A stretch of 64,000 bases of DNA from CAIKMD01 sp963729935 (GTDB lineage: Bacteria; Pseudomonadota; Alphaproteobacteria; ATCC43930; CGMCC-115725), in assembly GCA_963729935.1 (NCBI GenBank), contig CAVSPW010000005.1, forward strand, positions 988,594 through 1,052,593. The letters are read 5' to 3'. Position 1 is the stretch's first letter, and every line of letters starts with the position of its first letter. A model generated the notes under the pieces. The model worked only from the letters and a program-made list of their open reading frames with translations, was not told where the DNA came from and searched no databases. Shown piece by piece: positions 1 to 8,421 of the stretch. The translations under genes were made by a program, and so were the position numbers.

Positions 1-1668
1 CTCGAACGCGGCGGGATGCGCCTGCCCGAGAAGGATTTCAGGCTTCCCGCCAGCCGCGACGAATTGCGCTACGCCGTGCGGCAGGAATTGGCGCTCGACC
101 CGGCGATCGAGACGATGACCATGCGGCATACCGCGTCGGAAACCGCTTTGCCGATCCGCCGCTTCGGCGCATTCCTGCCGGGCTCCGGCCTGGGCGGGGC
201 GGGCACGATCTGGAACGGCCTCACTTGGCGTTTCCTTCCCTTCGATCACGCGCCGCGGAGCCGGATCGCCGAGCGCTACGGCAAGAGCGCGATGGGCGAC
301 GAGCTGACGGTCGCCGATTGGCCGATGAGCTATGACGAGCTCGAGCCATTCTACGACCGGTTCGAGAAACTGTGCGGAACATCGGGCAAGGCCGGCAATC
401 TGCGCGGCACGCTGATGGCCGGCGGCAACATCTTCGAAGGCCCGCGCCAGGCGGAATATCCGAACAAGCCGCTCGTTCGCTCTCTGGCCGGCTCGCTCTT
501 CGAGCAAGCCGCCGAGAGCCTGGGCTATCATCCTTATCCGACGCCCGCGGGCAATATGAGCGCGCCCTACACCAATCCCGAAGGCGCGGCGATGGGCGCT
601 TGCGTCTATTGCGGGCATTGCGACCGTTTCGGCTGCGCGGTCAACGCGAAAGCCAGCCCCAACGCATCGATCCTGCCCGTGCTGTTGGCCGACGCTCGCT
701 TCGGGCTGCGCACCGATTCTTTCATCACCGAACTCGTCTACGACAAGGCGGCGCGGCGCGTCGGCGCGGTGCGCTACACCGACCTGAAAACCGGCACGGA
801 ATACGAGCAGCCGGCGAGCCTTGTCGCGCTTTGCGGCTACACCTTCAGCAATACGCGCCTCATGCTGCTCTCGGGCATCGGCGCCCCCTATGACCCCGCG
901 ACCGGCACGGGCGTGGTCGGGAAGAATTATTGCTATCAGGTCACGGGCCATGTGCAGGTCTTCCTCGAGGACGAGGAAATCAACCCCTTCATGGCGAGCG
1001 GGGCCCACGCCATGAACATCGATGATTTCAACGGCGACAATTTCGACCATGGCGGGTTGGGCTTCTTCGGCGGCGCGCTGATCTTCGCCGGGCCCGTTCA
1101 CGGACGGCCGATCATGGCGCGCCCGGTGCCGCCCGGCACGCCGCGCTGGGGCCGCGCCTGGAAAGCGGCGACCGCCCGATGGTACAATCACAGCTTCAGC
1201 ATCCACGCCTCGGGCGCGAATTTCGCCCATCGCGCCAATTACCTCGATCTCGATCCGACCTATCGCGACCGGCTGGGCCGCCCGCTCATCCGGATGACCT
1301 TTAATTTTCACGACAATGACTACAGGCTTTCGGCCTTCACGACGGCCAAGGCGGTCGAGATCGCCCGCGCCATGAACCCGACCATCATCGGCACGCCCAT
1401 GCCGCGGCGCGGGGATTTTCATGTCGTCCCTTATCAATCGACGCACAGCACGGGCGGCACGATCATGGGAACCGATCCCGCGACCAGCGTCGTGAACCGC
1501 TACCTGCAGGCTTGGGATGCAAGCAATCTTTTCGTCATAGGCGCTTCGACCTTTCCGCAGAACCCGGGCCACCCGCCGACCGGCGCCGTGGCAGCGCTCG
1601 CTTATTGGTCGGCTCAGGCGGTCACGACGCAGTATTTGAGATCGCCGGGCGCCTTGGTTCCGGCGTGA
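1..1668 (+). CDS. GMC-family FAD oxidoreductase, 5' end outside window
   Basis: The reading frame is open from base 1, so the gene starts upstream and the N-terminal FAD-binding glycine motif is not visible. The visible ~555 residues contain a Cys-rich stretch (CVYCGHCDRFGC, near base 600) typical of gluconate 2-dehydrogenase-like flavoproteins. The GMC C-terminal active-site region is present too: STHSTGGTIMG near base 1440 and FPQNPGHPPTGAVAAL near base 1555, holding the conserved His and Asn. Family members oxidise alcohols or sugars with FAD and often pass electrons to a cytochrome subunit. No partner subunit is visible downstream, where rpe follows after about 80 bp. The substrate cannot be read from the sequence. 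Confidence 0.88.
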   Translation, partial: LERGGMRLPEKDFRLPASRDELRYAVRQELALDPAIETMTMRHTASETALPIRRFGAFLPGSGLGGAGTIWNGLTWRFLPFDHAPRSRIAERYGKSAMGDELTVADWPMSYDELEPFYDRFEKLCGTSGKAGNLRGTLMAGGNIFEGPRQAEYPNKPLVRSLAGSLFEQAAESLGYHPYPTPAGNMSAPYTNPEGAAMGACVYCGHCDRFGCAVNAKASPNASILPVLLADARFGLRTDSFITELVYDKAARRVGAVRYTDLKTGTEYEQPASLVALCGYTFSNTRLMLLSGIGAPYDPATGTGVVGKNYCYQVTGHVQVFLEDEEINPFMASGAHAMNIDDFNGDNFDHGGLGFFGGALIFAGPVHGRPIMARPVPPGTPRWGRAWKAATARWYNHSFSIHASGANFAHRANYLDLDPTYRDRLGRPLIRMTFNFHDNDYRLSAFTTAKAVEIARAMNPTIIGTPMPRRGDFHVVPYQSTHSTGGTIMGTDPATSVVNRYLQAWDASNLFVIGASTFPQNPGHPPTGAVAALAYWSAQAVTTQYLRSPGALVPA

Positions 1669-1747
1669 CGCGAGCCGGCCTGCGGCGCGCATAACGCTTG
1701 GGGAAAGCCGCCTTGCGGCGGCCGCGCTTCCCTGTTACCAACGCTCC

Positions 1748-2431
1748 ATGCAGCAGAAGCTCCGGATCGCGCCGTCGATTCTTTCGGCCGATTTTTCCAA
1801 GCTCGGCGAAGAGATCCGCGCGATCACGGCTGCCGGCGCCGATTACATCCATATCGACGTCATGGACGGGCATTTCGTGCCCAATCTCACGGTCGGGCCG
1901 GCCGTCGTCAAGGCGCTGCGGACGTATTCTCCCCTGCCTTTCGACGTCCACCTCATGATCGCGCCGGTCGATCCCTATATTCCGGAATTCGCCGCCGCCG
2001 GCGCCGACATCATCACGGTCCATCCCGAGGCCGGCCCCCATCTTCACCGCAGCCTTCAGCTGGTGAAATCGCTCGGGAAGAAGGCAGGGGTCGCGCTCAA
2101 TCCCGCAACGCCCGTCGATGCGGTCGATTTCGTTTTGGGCGATATCGATCTCATTCTGGTGATGAGCGTCAATCCGGGGTTTGGGGGCCAGAGCTTCATT
2201 GGCGAAGCGCTCGACAAGCTGCGCGCCTTGCGCGCCAAGATCGACCGGAGCGGCCGTGTCATCGATCTCGAAGTCGATGGCGGCATCAACGATGAGACGG
2301 TGCGCGCCGCCATCGCCGCCGGCGCCGATGTGCTGGTGGCTGGAACGGCGAGCTTCTCCGGCGGAGCGAGCGCCTATGCGGACAACATCCGCCGTCTGCG
2401 CGGCGACGCCGGCCCACAGCCCGGTGGCTAA
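1748..2431 (+). CDS. rpe: ribulose-phosphate 3-epimerase
   Basis: This 227-residue TIM-barrel enzyme has the usual family length. It interconverts ribulose 5-phosphate and xylulose 5-phosphate in the cytosolic pentose phosphate or Calvin pathways. Visible signatures are the N-terminal SILSADFSKL, the metal-binding IHIDVMDGHFVPN (about residues 34-46), DVHLMI, MSVNPGFGGQSF and EVDGGIN, which carry the expected catalytic Asp and His residues. The next gene starts within 17 bp, or overlaps if a GTG start is used, so the two are probably co-transcribed. The call is secure. Confidence 0.97.
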   Translation: MQQKLRIAPSILSADFSKLGEEIRAITAAGADYIHIDVMDGHFVPNLTVGPAVVKALRTYSPLPFDVHLMIAPVDPYIPEFAAAGADIITVHPEAGPHLHRSLQLVKSLGKKAGVALNPATPVDAVDFVLGDIDLILVMSVNPGFGGQSFIGEALDKLRALRAKIDRSGRVIDLEVDGGINDETVRAAIAAGADVLVAGTASFSGGASAYADNIRRLRGDAGPQPGG

Positions 2432-2447
2432 ACCGGCATCCCGTCCC

Positions 2448-4073
2448 ATGCGCCAAGAACTGCGCGCGCTCTATTACGGGTCGGCGATTTATCATCTCCG
2501 GCTTTTCGGCCGCGCGCCGCGCGAAGTGACCCTGCCGCTCGAACCATGGCCCGGCGATCGATCGCGCGGCGAGACGCTGCTGGCGAACGAGTTCCGCTTC
2601 GAGAACGAATCCGTGCGTGCGCCGTCGCCACCCTGGCGGGCGGAGGCCGGCGAGGAATGGCGCGCGGCGCTGCACGGGTTTCAATGGCTCGCCGATCTGG
2701 CCGCCGTGGGAAGCGACGCCGCCTGGGAGGCGGCGCGGAGCTGGACCGCGGATTGGATCCGAAGCTTCGAGATCTATGACCGGCTCGCCTGGCGCGCCGA
2801 TGTGACCGGCGATCGTCTCTTCGCCTGGCTCGAGCATTTTGAGCGGCTCGCCGCGGATGCCGAGCTTCGCCGCGCCTTGTTGCAGAGCTTCGCGCGCCAG
2901 GCACGTCACCTGGCGCGGACCGCACAGCAAGAGGAACCGGGCCGCAAGCGGCTGGCGGCCTTGCGCGGGCTGGTCGCGGCGCTGGCCGCGCAGGGGCAGG
3001 AGCGGCCGCTGGCCCGGGCCTTGCAAGCCCTGTCGCAAGAGGCGGAAACGCAAATCCTCGCCGATGGCGGGCACATTGCGCGCAATCCGGAAGCCCAGCT
3101 TGCGGCTCTTCGCTATCTGATTGACGCGCGCGCGGCGCTGATCGCCTCGCATAACGAAATCCCCGGCGGGCTGCAGCAGGCGATTGATCGTGCCGCGCCG
3201 TTGCTGCGTTTTTTCCGGCACGGCGATGGCGGGCTGGCGCTGTTCAACGGCGCCAATGAATGCGACTCCGCCACAATCGACCGCGTGCTGATGCGCGCCG
3301 ATGCCAAGGGACGCGCGCCATCGACGGCACCGCATAGCGGCTTCGAGCGATTGCGCGCCGGCCATTCGCTGGTGCTCTTCGATTGCGGCAAGCCGCCACC
3401 CCCGGGCTTCGACCACGACGCCCATGCGGAGCTCCTCGCCTTCGAGATGAGCTATGGGCGCGACCGGCTCATCGTCAATTGCGGGGCCTATCACGGACCG
3501 AGCGCCGAATGGCGGTCGGCGATGCGGGCGACGGCCGCACATTCGACGCTCGTGGCCGCCGATACCAGCGCGGTCGAGTTCCGGCCCGATGGGAGCATCG
3601 CTTCAAGCCCAGAGGAAGTGACCTCGATGCGCGCCGAAGATGCGGGCGCACAATGGGTCGCGGCGAGTCATGACGGCTATAAGAAAACGCTCGGGCTCAC
3701 CCATGCGCGGCAGCTTTTCCTCGCCGCCGACGGCGAGGATCTGCGCGGCGAGGACCGGCTCACCGGTCGCTCGGGCCAAGGCTTCGCGATCCGGTTCCAT
3801 CTTCACCCCACTGTCCAGGCGTCGCTCACCCAGGACGGCAATGCGGCATTGCTGCGGATGCCCAGCGGCATCGGTTGGCGCCTGAGAATGGAAGGCGCGG
3901 TCTTGAGCATCGCCGAAAGCATCTATCTTGGAGCCGGGACGGTGAAGAAGACGCGGCAAGTGGTCCTGGATGGCCATGTCGGCAGCAATGGCGCGCTGGT
4001 GAAATGGGCCATCCGGCGCGAGGCGAAGAAGCCCAACGAGACGCCGCCGGCCGTTTTCTCGAACGAGCTCTGA
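2448..4073 (+). CDS. heparinase II/III family protein
   Basis: This 541-residue protein matches the uncharacterised alphaproteobacterial heparinase II/III-like family: an alpha-helical N-terminal half and a beta-rich C-terminal half. The C-terminal half has the characteristic HAELLAFEMSYGRDRLIVNCG segment (about residues 324-344, quoted in part) and a following HSTL segment. The ATG at 2448 gives MRQELRALYYG; an in-frame GTG at 2424 would overlap rpe by 8 bp and cannot be excluded. No signal peptide is seen. Linkage of such a gene to rpe and purH recurs in alphaproteobacteria (recalled, not searched), but here purH lies 4.3 kb away. The substrate is unknown; cell-surface polysaccharide is an inference. 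Confidence 0.85.
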   Translation: MRQELRALYYGSAIYHLRLFGRAPREVTLPLEPWPGDRSRGETLLANEFRFENESVRAPSPPWRAEAGEEWRAALHGFQWLADLAAVGSDAAWEAARSWTADWIRSFEIYDRLAWRADVTGDRLFAWLEHFERLAADAELRRALLQSFARQARHLARTAQQEEPGRKRLAALRGLVAALAAQGQERPLARALQALSQEAETQILADGGHIARNPEAQLAALRYLIDARAALIASHNEIPGGLQQAIDRAAPLLRFFRHGDGGLALFNGANECDSATIDRVLMRADAKGRAPSTAPHSGFERLRAGHSLVLFDCGKPPPPGFDHDAHAELLAFEMSYGRDRLIVNCGAYHGPSAEWRSAMRATAAHSTLVAADTSAVEFRPDGSIASSPEEVTSMRAEDAGAQWVAASHDGYKKTLGLTHARQLFLAADGEDLRGEDRLTGRSGQGFAIRFHLHPTVQASLTQDGNAALLRMPSGIGWRLRMEGAVLSIAESIYLGAGTVKKTRQVVLDGHVGSNGALVKWAIRREAKKPNETPPAVFSNEL

Positions 4074-4138
4074 TCGATCGGTTCGAGTCACGCGTCCGTC
4101 GCCGGCGGCGATATCCGCATTGAAGGAACTCGTCGTCG

Positions 4139-4162
4139 CGAGCGGGCGGGCAGGCCCGCTCG
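4139..4162. terminator. GC-rich hairpin between convergent genes, no U-tract
   Basis: A perfect 9-bp inverted repeat (CGAGCGGGC / GCCCGCTCG) with a 6-base loop lies between the convergent heparinase-like and GST genes. No T-run follows on either strand, so it is not a classical intrinsic terminator. Its place suggests a bidirectional transcription barrier; this is inference. Confidence 0.35.
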
Positions 4163-4176
4163 AAGCCCGAACGGCG

Positions 4177-4971
4177 TCACCCCAGCCCCAGCGCCTCCTG
4201 CGCCTTGGCCCAAGTCTCCTCGCGCGGCACCGTGAAGCGGTCGCGGTCGGCTGCGGAGATCGGCGCCACCACCGCCGATTCGAAGCTCGGGCGCGCACGG
4301 ATGCGATCATACCAGGCGGCGACCTTGGGCCGGCGCTCGCGCCACAGCCCGTCGAGTCCCAGTACCTCGGCGCGGAAGAGGTAAGGCGTCGCGGCGGCGT
4401 CGGCGAGCGTGTAGGCGCCGCCGGCGAGATAGGAGTGTTCCGCCAGCGCGGCCTCCATGTCGCCGATATATTTGTCGTAAGTCCGCAGTGCCTGCGCGAC
4501 ATGCGGCGCGGCAAGTCCCTGCGCGATCGAAAGCCTTTGCCGCTCCCGGTAATCCGGACTGGGGATCTTGGCGAGATGCGCCGTCAGCTCCTCCGGCGTC
4601 TTCTTGAGCAGCACTTTGCGATTGGCGGTCGCGAAGGTGATGGTCGAGCAGGCGGCATGCAGAGAATCATCGATCTTCTTCATGAAGAGCCGCGCGATCG
4701 CGCGGGCATAAGGCTCGGACGGCATGAGCGGCGGCGCGGGAAAGGCCTCGTCGAGATATTCGATGATCAGGGTCAATTCGATGACGACCTTGCCGTCATG
4801 GATGAGGGTGGGAACGACCTCGTTCGGATTGAGCTTGGCGTAATCCGGCCGGTGCTGATCGCCGCGCTGCAAATCCAGCACCTCGCCTTCATAGGCGAGG
4901 CCTTTTTCCGCGAGCGTCAATCGTACCTTGACGGAACAGACCGAAGTGCTGCCTTGATAGAGGTAGAGCAT
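4177..4971 (-). CDS. glutathione S-transferase family protein
   Basis: This 264-residue cytosolic protein has a thioredoxin-like N-terminal domain (MLYLYQGSTSVCSVKVRLTL, with NPNEVVPTL near residue 48) and an all-helical C-terminal GST domain ending in the usual AWYDRIRARPSF. The start at 4971 removes a non-homologous extension and places the beta-strand at residue 2. The motif that normally reads Glu-Ser, where Ser binds the gamma-glutamyl group, reads Glu-Leu (VVIELTLIIEYL), so glutathione use is uncertain. It is divergent from the first FAD monooxygenase, 73 bp away, which suggests shared regulation. GSTs near aromatic oxygenases can act as maleylpyruvate or maleylacetoacetate isomerases; that role is only a hypothesis here. 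Confidence 0.85.
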   Translation of the reverse strand: MLYLYQGSTSVCSVKVRLTLAEKGLAYEGEVLDLQRGDQHRPDYAKLNPNEVVPTLIHDGKVVIELTLIIEYLDEAFPAPPLMPSEPYARAIARLFMKKIDDSLHAACSTITFATANRKVLLKKTPEELTAHLAKIPSPDYRERQRLSIAQGLAAPHVAQALRTYDKYIGDMEAALAEHSYLAGGAYTLADAAATPYLFRAEVLGLDGLWRERRPKVAAWYDRIRARPSFESAVVAPISAADRDRFTVPREETWAKAQEALGLG

Positions 4972-5044
4972 GGGAGCCTCCGCGGGACTTTCCCACGCTA
5001 GAAGCGGGCCGGGACGAGGGCAAGGGCCCGCGCGGGAGGAGCGC

Positions 5045-6706
5045 ATGAGGGTGCACGACGCGGCCGTGATCATCGTCGGCGGCGGGCCGGCCGGGCTGAT
5101 GCTCGCCAATGAATTGGGGCGGCGAGGCATCGCCACGCTCTTGTTCTGCGACCGGCCCTCGACCTCGCCCTACCCGCAGGCCAACGCGACCCAGGCGCGC
5201 ACCATGGAATTCTACCGCCGGCTCGGCTTCGCCGACCGATTGCGCGCCCGCGGCCTGCCCGCCGATTACCCGACCGATGTCGCCTATTTCACCCGCGCGA
5301 CGCGGCACGAGCTCGCGCGCTTCGAATTGCCGGCCGCGCGCGACGCGCGCCAACTCATCAAGACCTTGTCGGGATCCTGGAGCGCGGCCGAGTTGCCGCA
5401 CCGCTGTTCGCAAATGTACGTCGAAGACGTGTTGCACGACGAGGCCAAGCGCCATCGCTCCGTCGCGCTCAATTTCGGCTGGCGCGTCACGGGCTTCACC
5501 GAGGAAGAAGGCTGCGTCGCGGTGGACGCGGAACGCGTCGCTGACGGAGAGACGCGCCGCGTCACCGCCCAATTCCTCGTCGGCTGCGACGGGCCGCGCA
5601 GCACGGTCAGAAAGCAACTCGATATCCATTATGACGGCGAAGCGGATGCCGACCGACCCTATATGCGCGGCAAGCAGCTCACGACCTATCTGCGCGCGCC
5701 CGCCGTCTACGACCTCGTGCCGTTCAAGCGCGCCTGGCAATATTGGTCGATGAATCACGCTCAACGCGGGACCATGGTCACGATCGACGGCAAGGGCGAA
5801 TTCACCTTCGGCATGCAGCTCCCGAAAGGAAAGGACGAGAGCGACTATTCCAACGCCGACAGCGCGGCCCTGTTCCAGACCATGCTGGGCGCGGCGTGTC
5901 CGGTCGAGATCATCAATCGCAGCGCCTGGCATGCCGGCTATTCGCTGGTGGCACAGCATTATCAGCGCGGCCGCGTGTTCCTGGCCGGCGATGCCGTTCA
6001 CCTTTTCACGCCGACCGGCGGGCTCGGCTACAACACCGCGATCGAAGACGTGGTGAACCTCGCCTGGAAACTCGCGGCTTCGGTGCAAGGCTGGGGCGGA
6101 TCGCGGCTTCTCGCGACCTACGAGATCGAGCGGCGGCACGTCGCGCGGCGCAACACGGGCTTTGCGCGCTATTTCGCCGATTCGATCGGCAATTTCGTCG
6201 CGCCCAAGGAGATCGAGGACGAAACCGCCGAGGGCGCGGCGGCGCGCGAAGCGGCCGGCGCCTATCTGAACCGCCATGTGCGCGAGGAATTCAATATTCC
6301 GGGGATCACTTTCGGCGCGCGCTATGACGAATCGCCGATCATTGCCGGCGACGGCAGCGCGCCGCCGCCCGACCGCATGAACGACTACGTTCCCTCCGCA
6401 ACCCCGGGCGGGCGGGCGCCGCATGCTTGGCTCGGCGACGGGCGCTCGCTCTACGACGCGTTCGGTTTCGAATTCTCGCTGCTGCGCCTCGGGCCGAAGC
6501 CGCCCGACGGCGCCGCGCTGATCGAGGCCGCGGCCCGGCAGAGCATGCCGTTGAGCATCGTCGATTTGCCGCAGGAGGAACTGCGCGACCTCTACGGGGC
6601 GGACCTGGCCCTCATCCGGCCGGATCAGATCGTGGCCTGGCGCGGCCATCATGAGCCCGATGATCCAGCGACGCTGCTGGCGACCGTGACCGGTGCGGCG
6701 GCGTGA
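5045..6706 (+). CDS. FAD-dependent aromatic monooxygenase, PheA/TfdB type (copy 1)
   Basis: This 553-residue flavoprotein hydroxylase belongs to the phenol/2,4-dichlorophenol hydroxylase (FAD_binding_3) family. The FAD dinucleotide fold GGGPAGLMLANELGRRG starts near residue 12. The DG motif (GCDGPRSTVRKQL) lies near residue 180 and the GD motif (LAGDAVHLFTPTGGLGYN) near residue 312. A thioredoxin-like C-terminal region follows. The ATG at 5045 is preceded by GGGAGGA at good spacing. A close paralogue follows after 6 bp, so the two form an operon. The family uses NAD(P)H and O2 to hydroxylate aromatic or polyketide-like rings; the actual substrate is not readable. Confidence 0.92.
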   Translation: MRVHDAAVIIVGGGPAGLMLANELGRRGIATLLFCDRPSTSPYPQANATQARTMEFYRRLGFADRLRARGLPADYPTDVAYFTRATRHELARFELPAARDARQLIKTLSGSWSAAELPHRCSQMYVEDVLHDEAKRHRSVALNFGWRVTGFTEEEGCVAVDAERVADGETRRVTAQFLVGCDGPRSTVRKQLDIHYDGEADADRPYMRGKQLTTYLRAPAVYDLVPFKRAWQYWSMNHAQRGTMVTIDGKGEFTFGMQLPKGKDESDYSNADSAALFQTMLGAACPVEIINRSAWHAGYSLVAQHYQRGRVFLAGDAVHLFTPTGGLGYNTAIEDVVNLAWKLAASVQGWGGSRLLATYEIERRHVARRNTGFARYFADSIGNFVAPKEIEDETAEGAAAREAAGAYLNRHVREEFNIPGITFGARYDESPIIAGDGSAPPPDRMNDYVPSATPGGRAPHAWLGDGRSLYDAFGFEFSLLRLGPKPPDGAALIEAAARQSMPLSIVDLPQEELRDLYGADLALIRPDQIVAWRGHHEPDDPATLLATVTGAAA

Positions 6707-6712
6707 TCGGCC

Positions 6713-8368
6713 ATGTCCCAGCTTGATACGAGCGTCATCATCGCAGGCGGCGGTCCGGCCGGGCTGATGCTCGCCATCGAGCTCGGGCGGCGCGGCATCG
6801 CGACGCTGCTTTTGAGCGACCGGCCCTCGACGACCACTTTCCCGCAAGCGAACGCGACTCAAGCGCGGACGATGGAGCATTACCGCCGCCTGGGCTTTGC
6901 CGACGCGGTGCGAAGCATCGGCCTGCCGGGCGACTACCCGACCGACGTCGCTTATTTCACCCGCATCGCGCGACACGAACTTGCGCGCTTCGAGCTGCCG
7001 GCGGCGGGCAAGGCCAGCGATCTGGTCAAGACCTTGTCGGGCTCCTGGAGCGCGGCCGAGCTGCCGCATCGCGGTTCGCAGCTTTATGTCGAGCGCGTGC
7101 TCCGCGCGCAGGCCGAGAAGCTCAAGGACGTGACCTTGTGCTTCGGCTGGAGGGTCGAAGCCTTCGAGGATTGCGGCGATCACGTCACGGTCGATGCGAG
7201 CCACATCGAAACCGGCGAGAAGCGGCGTTTTGCCGGCGCCTATCTTGCCGGTTGCGACGGCGGCCGCAGCGCCGTGCGCCGCCAATTGGGCTTTCATTAC
7301 CAGGGCGAAGCCGGCGTCGCGCGCGACTATATGGGCGGGCGCATGCTCTCGATCTGGTTTCGCGCGCCGGCGCTCTATGAAACGATCCCGAACAAGCGCG
7401 CTTGGCAATATTGGGCGGTCAATGCAGCGCAACGCGGGCTTCTGGTGGCGGTCGACGGACGCCAGGAATTCGTCTTCATGTTCCAATTGCGGCCGGGCGA
7501 GGATGAAAGCCAGATTTCCGACGATTGGGCGAAGACGGCTTTTTATCAGGCGCTTGGCTCCCAGTGCCCGATCGAGATCATCAACCGTATGCCCTGGACC
7601 GCGGGTCTGACCCTGGTGGCCGAGAAATTCCAGCAAGGCCGGGTCTTTCTCCTGGGCGACGCGGTCCATCTTTTCACGCCGACCGGCGGGCTCGGCTACA
7701 ACACCGCGATCGAGGATGCGGTCAATCTCGGTTGGAAGCTCGCGGCACGTCTGAACCGCTGGGGTGGAACGGCGCTGCTGGCGAGCTACGAGACCGAACG
7801 CCGGCAAGTGGCGCTGCGCAATACAGGCTATGCGCGCCGCTTCGCCGATTCGATCGGCAATTTCGTGCCCTCGCCCGCGCTCGAAGCGGAAACGCAAGCG
7901 GGCGCGGCGGCACGGGCCGAAGCCGGCCTCTATCTCAATCGTCACGCGCGCGAGGAATTCAACATCCCCGGCATCACTTTCGGGGCGCGCTATGACGGAT
8001 CGCCGATCATCCTCCCCGACGGCACGGCGCCGCCGCCCGATCGCGCGAATGTCTATATTCCAAGCGCCACGCCGGGCGGACGGGCGCCGCATGCCTGGCT
8101 CGGCGACGGGCGCTCGCTTTACGACACGCTCGGTTTCGAGTTCTCGCTGCTGCGGCTCGGACCGAACCCGCCGGACGCGGCGGGCTTTGCCGAAGCGGCG
8201 CGCCGGCGGGGTTTGCCGCTCACGACGATCGACCAGCCCGCCCAAGAACTGCGCGACCTTTATGAGGCCGATCTCGCCCTCATCCGACCCGATCAGGTCG
8301 TTGCATGGCGCGGCAACGCCGTTCCGAACGATCTGGATCGCGTGCTGGCGAGAGCGACCGGCGCTTGA
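6713..8368 (+). CDS. FAD-dependent aromatic monooxygenase, PheA/TfdB type (copy 2)
   Basis: This 551-residue protein is a paralogue of the gene immediately upstream and aligns with it over its whole length. The motifs are the same: GGGPAGLMLAIELGRRG near residue 12, GCDGGRSAVRRQL near 181, LLGDAVHLFTPTGGLGYN near 315. Long stretches are identical, for example TLSGSWSAAELPHR and the REEFNIPGITFGARYD block. Both copies keep all flavin and NADPH motifs, so both look active. Divergence is spread over the protein rather than clustered, which fits an older tandem duplication. The pair may hydroxylate successive or related substrates, or form a hetero-oligomer. purH starts 53 bp downstream. Confidence 0.92.
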   Translation: MSQLDTSVIIAGGGPAGLMLAIELGRRGIATLLLSDRPSTTTFPQANATQARTMEHYRRLGFADAVRSIGLPGDYPTDVAYFTRIARHELARFELPAAGKASDLVKTLSGSWSAAELPHRGSQLYVERVLRAQAEKLKDVTLCFGWRVEAFEDCGDHVTVDASHIETGEKRRFAGAYLAGCDGGRSAVRRQLGFHYQGEAGVARDYMGGRMLSIWFRAPALYETIPNKRAWQYWAVNAAQRGLLVAVDGRQEFVFMFQLRPGEDESQISDDWAKTAFYQALGSQCPIEIINRMPWTAGLTLVAEKFQQGRVFLLGDAVHLFTPTGGLGYNTAIEDAVNLGWKLAARLNRWGGTALLASYETERRQVALRNTGYARRFADSIGNFVPSPALEAETQAGAAARAEAGLYLNRHAREEFNIPGITFGARYDGSPIILPDGTAPPPDRANVYIPSATPGGRAPHAWLGDGRSLYDTLGFEFSLLRLGPNPPDAAGFAEAARRRGLPLTTIDQPAQELRDLYEADLALIRPDQVVAWRGNAVPNDLDRVLARATGA

Positions 8369-8421
8369 TCGCTCCCGCGGCGCCCTCTAAGGATGGGCGC
8401 CACCGGCACCAAGGATCGCGC

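Noticed and set aside
4074..4100. A GGTTCGAGTC string resembling a tRNA T arm
   Set aside because: The flanking bases do not pair as a T stem and no anticodon or acceptor arm is found nearby.
4889..8245. A 1,118-codon open frame on the minus strand across both monooxygenases
   Set aside because: It is antisense to two intact family proteins with clear motifs, and its translation is Arg/Gly/Asp-rich without domains; high GC keeps such frames open.
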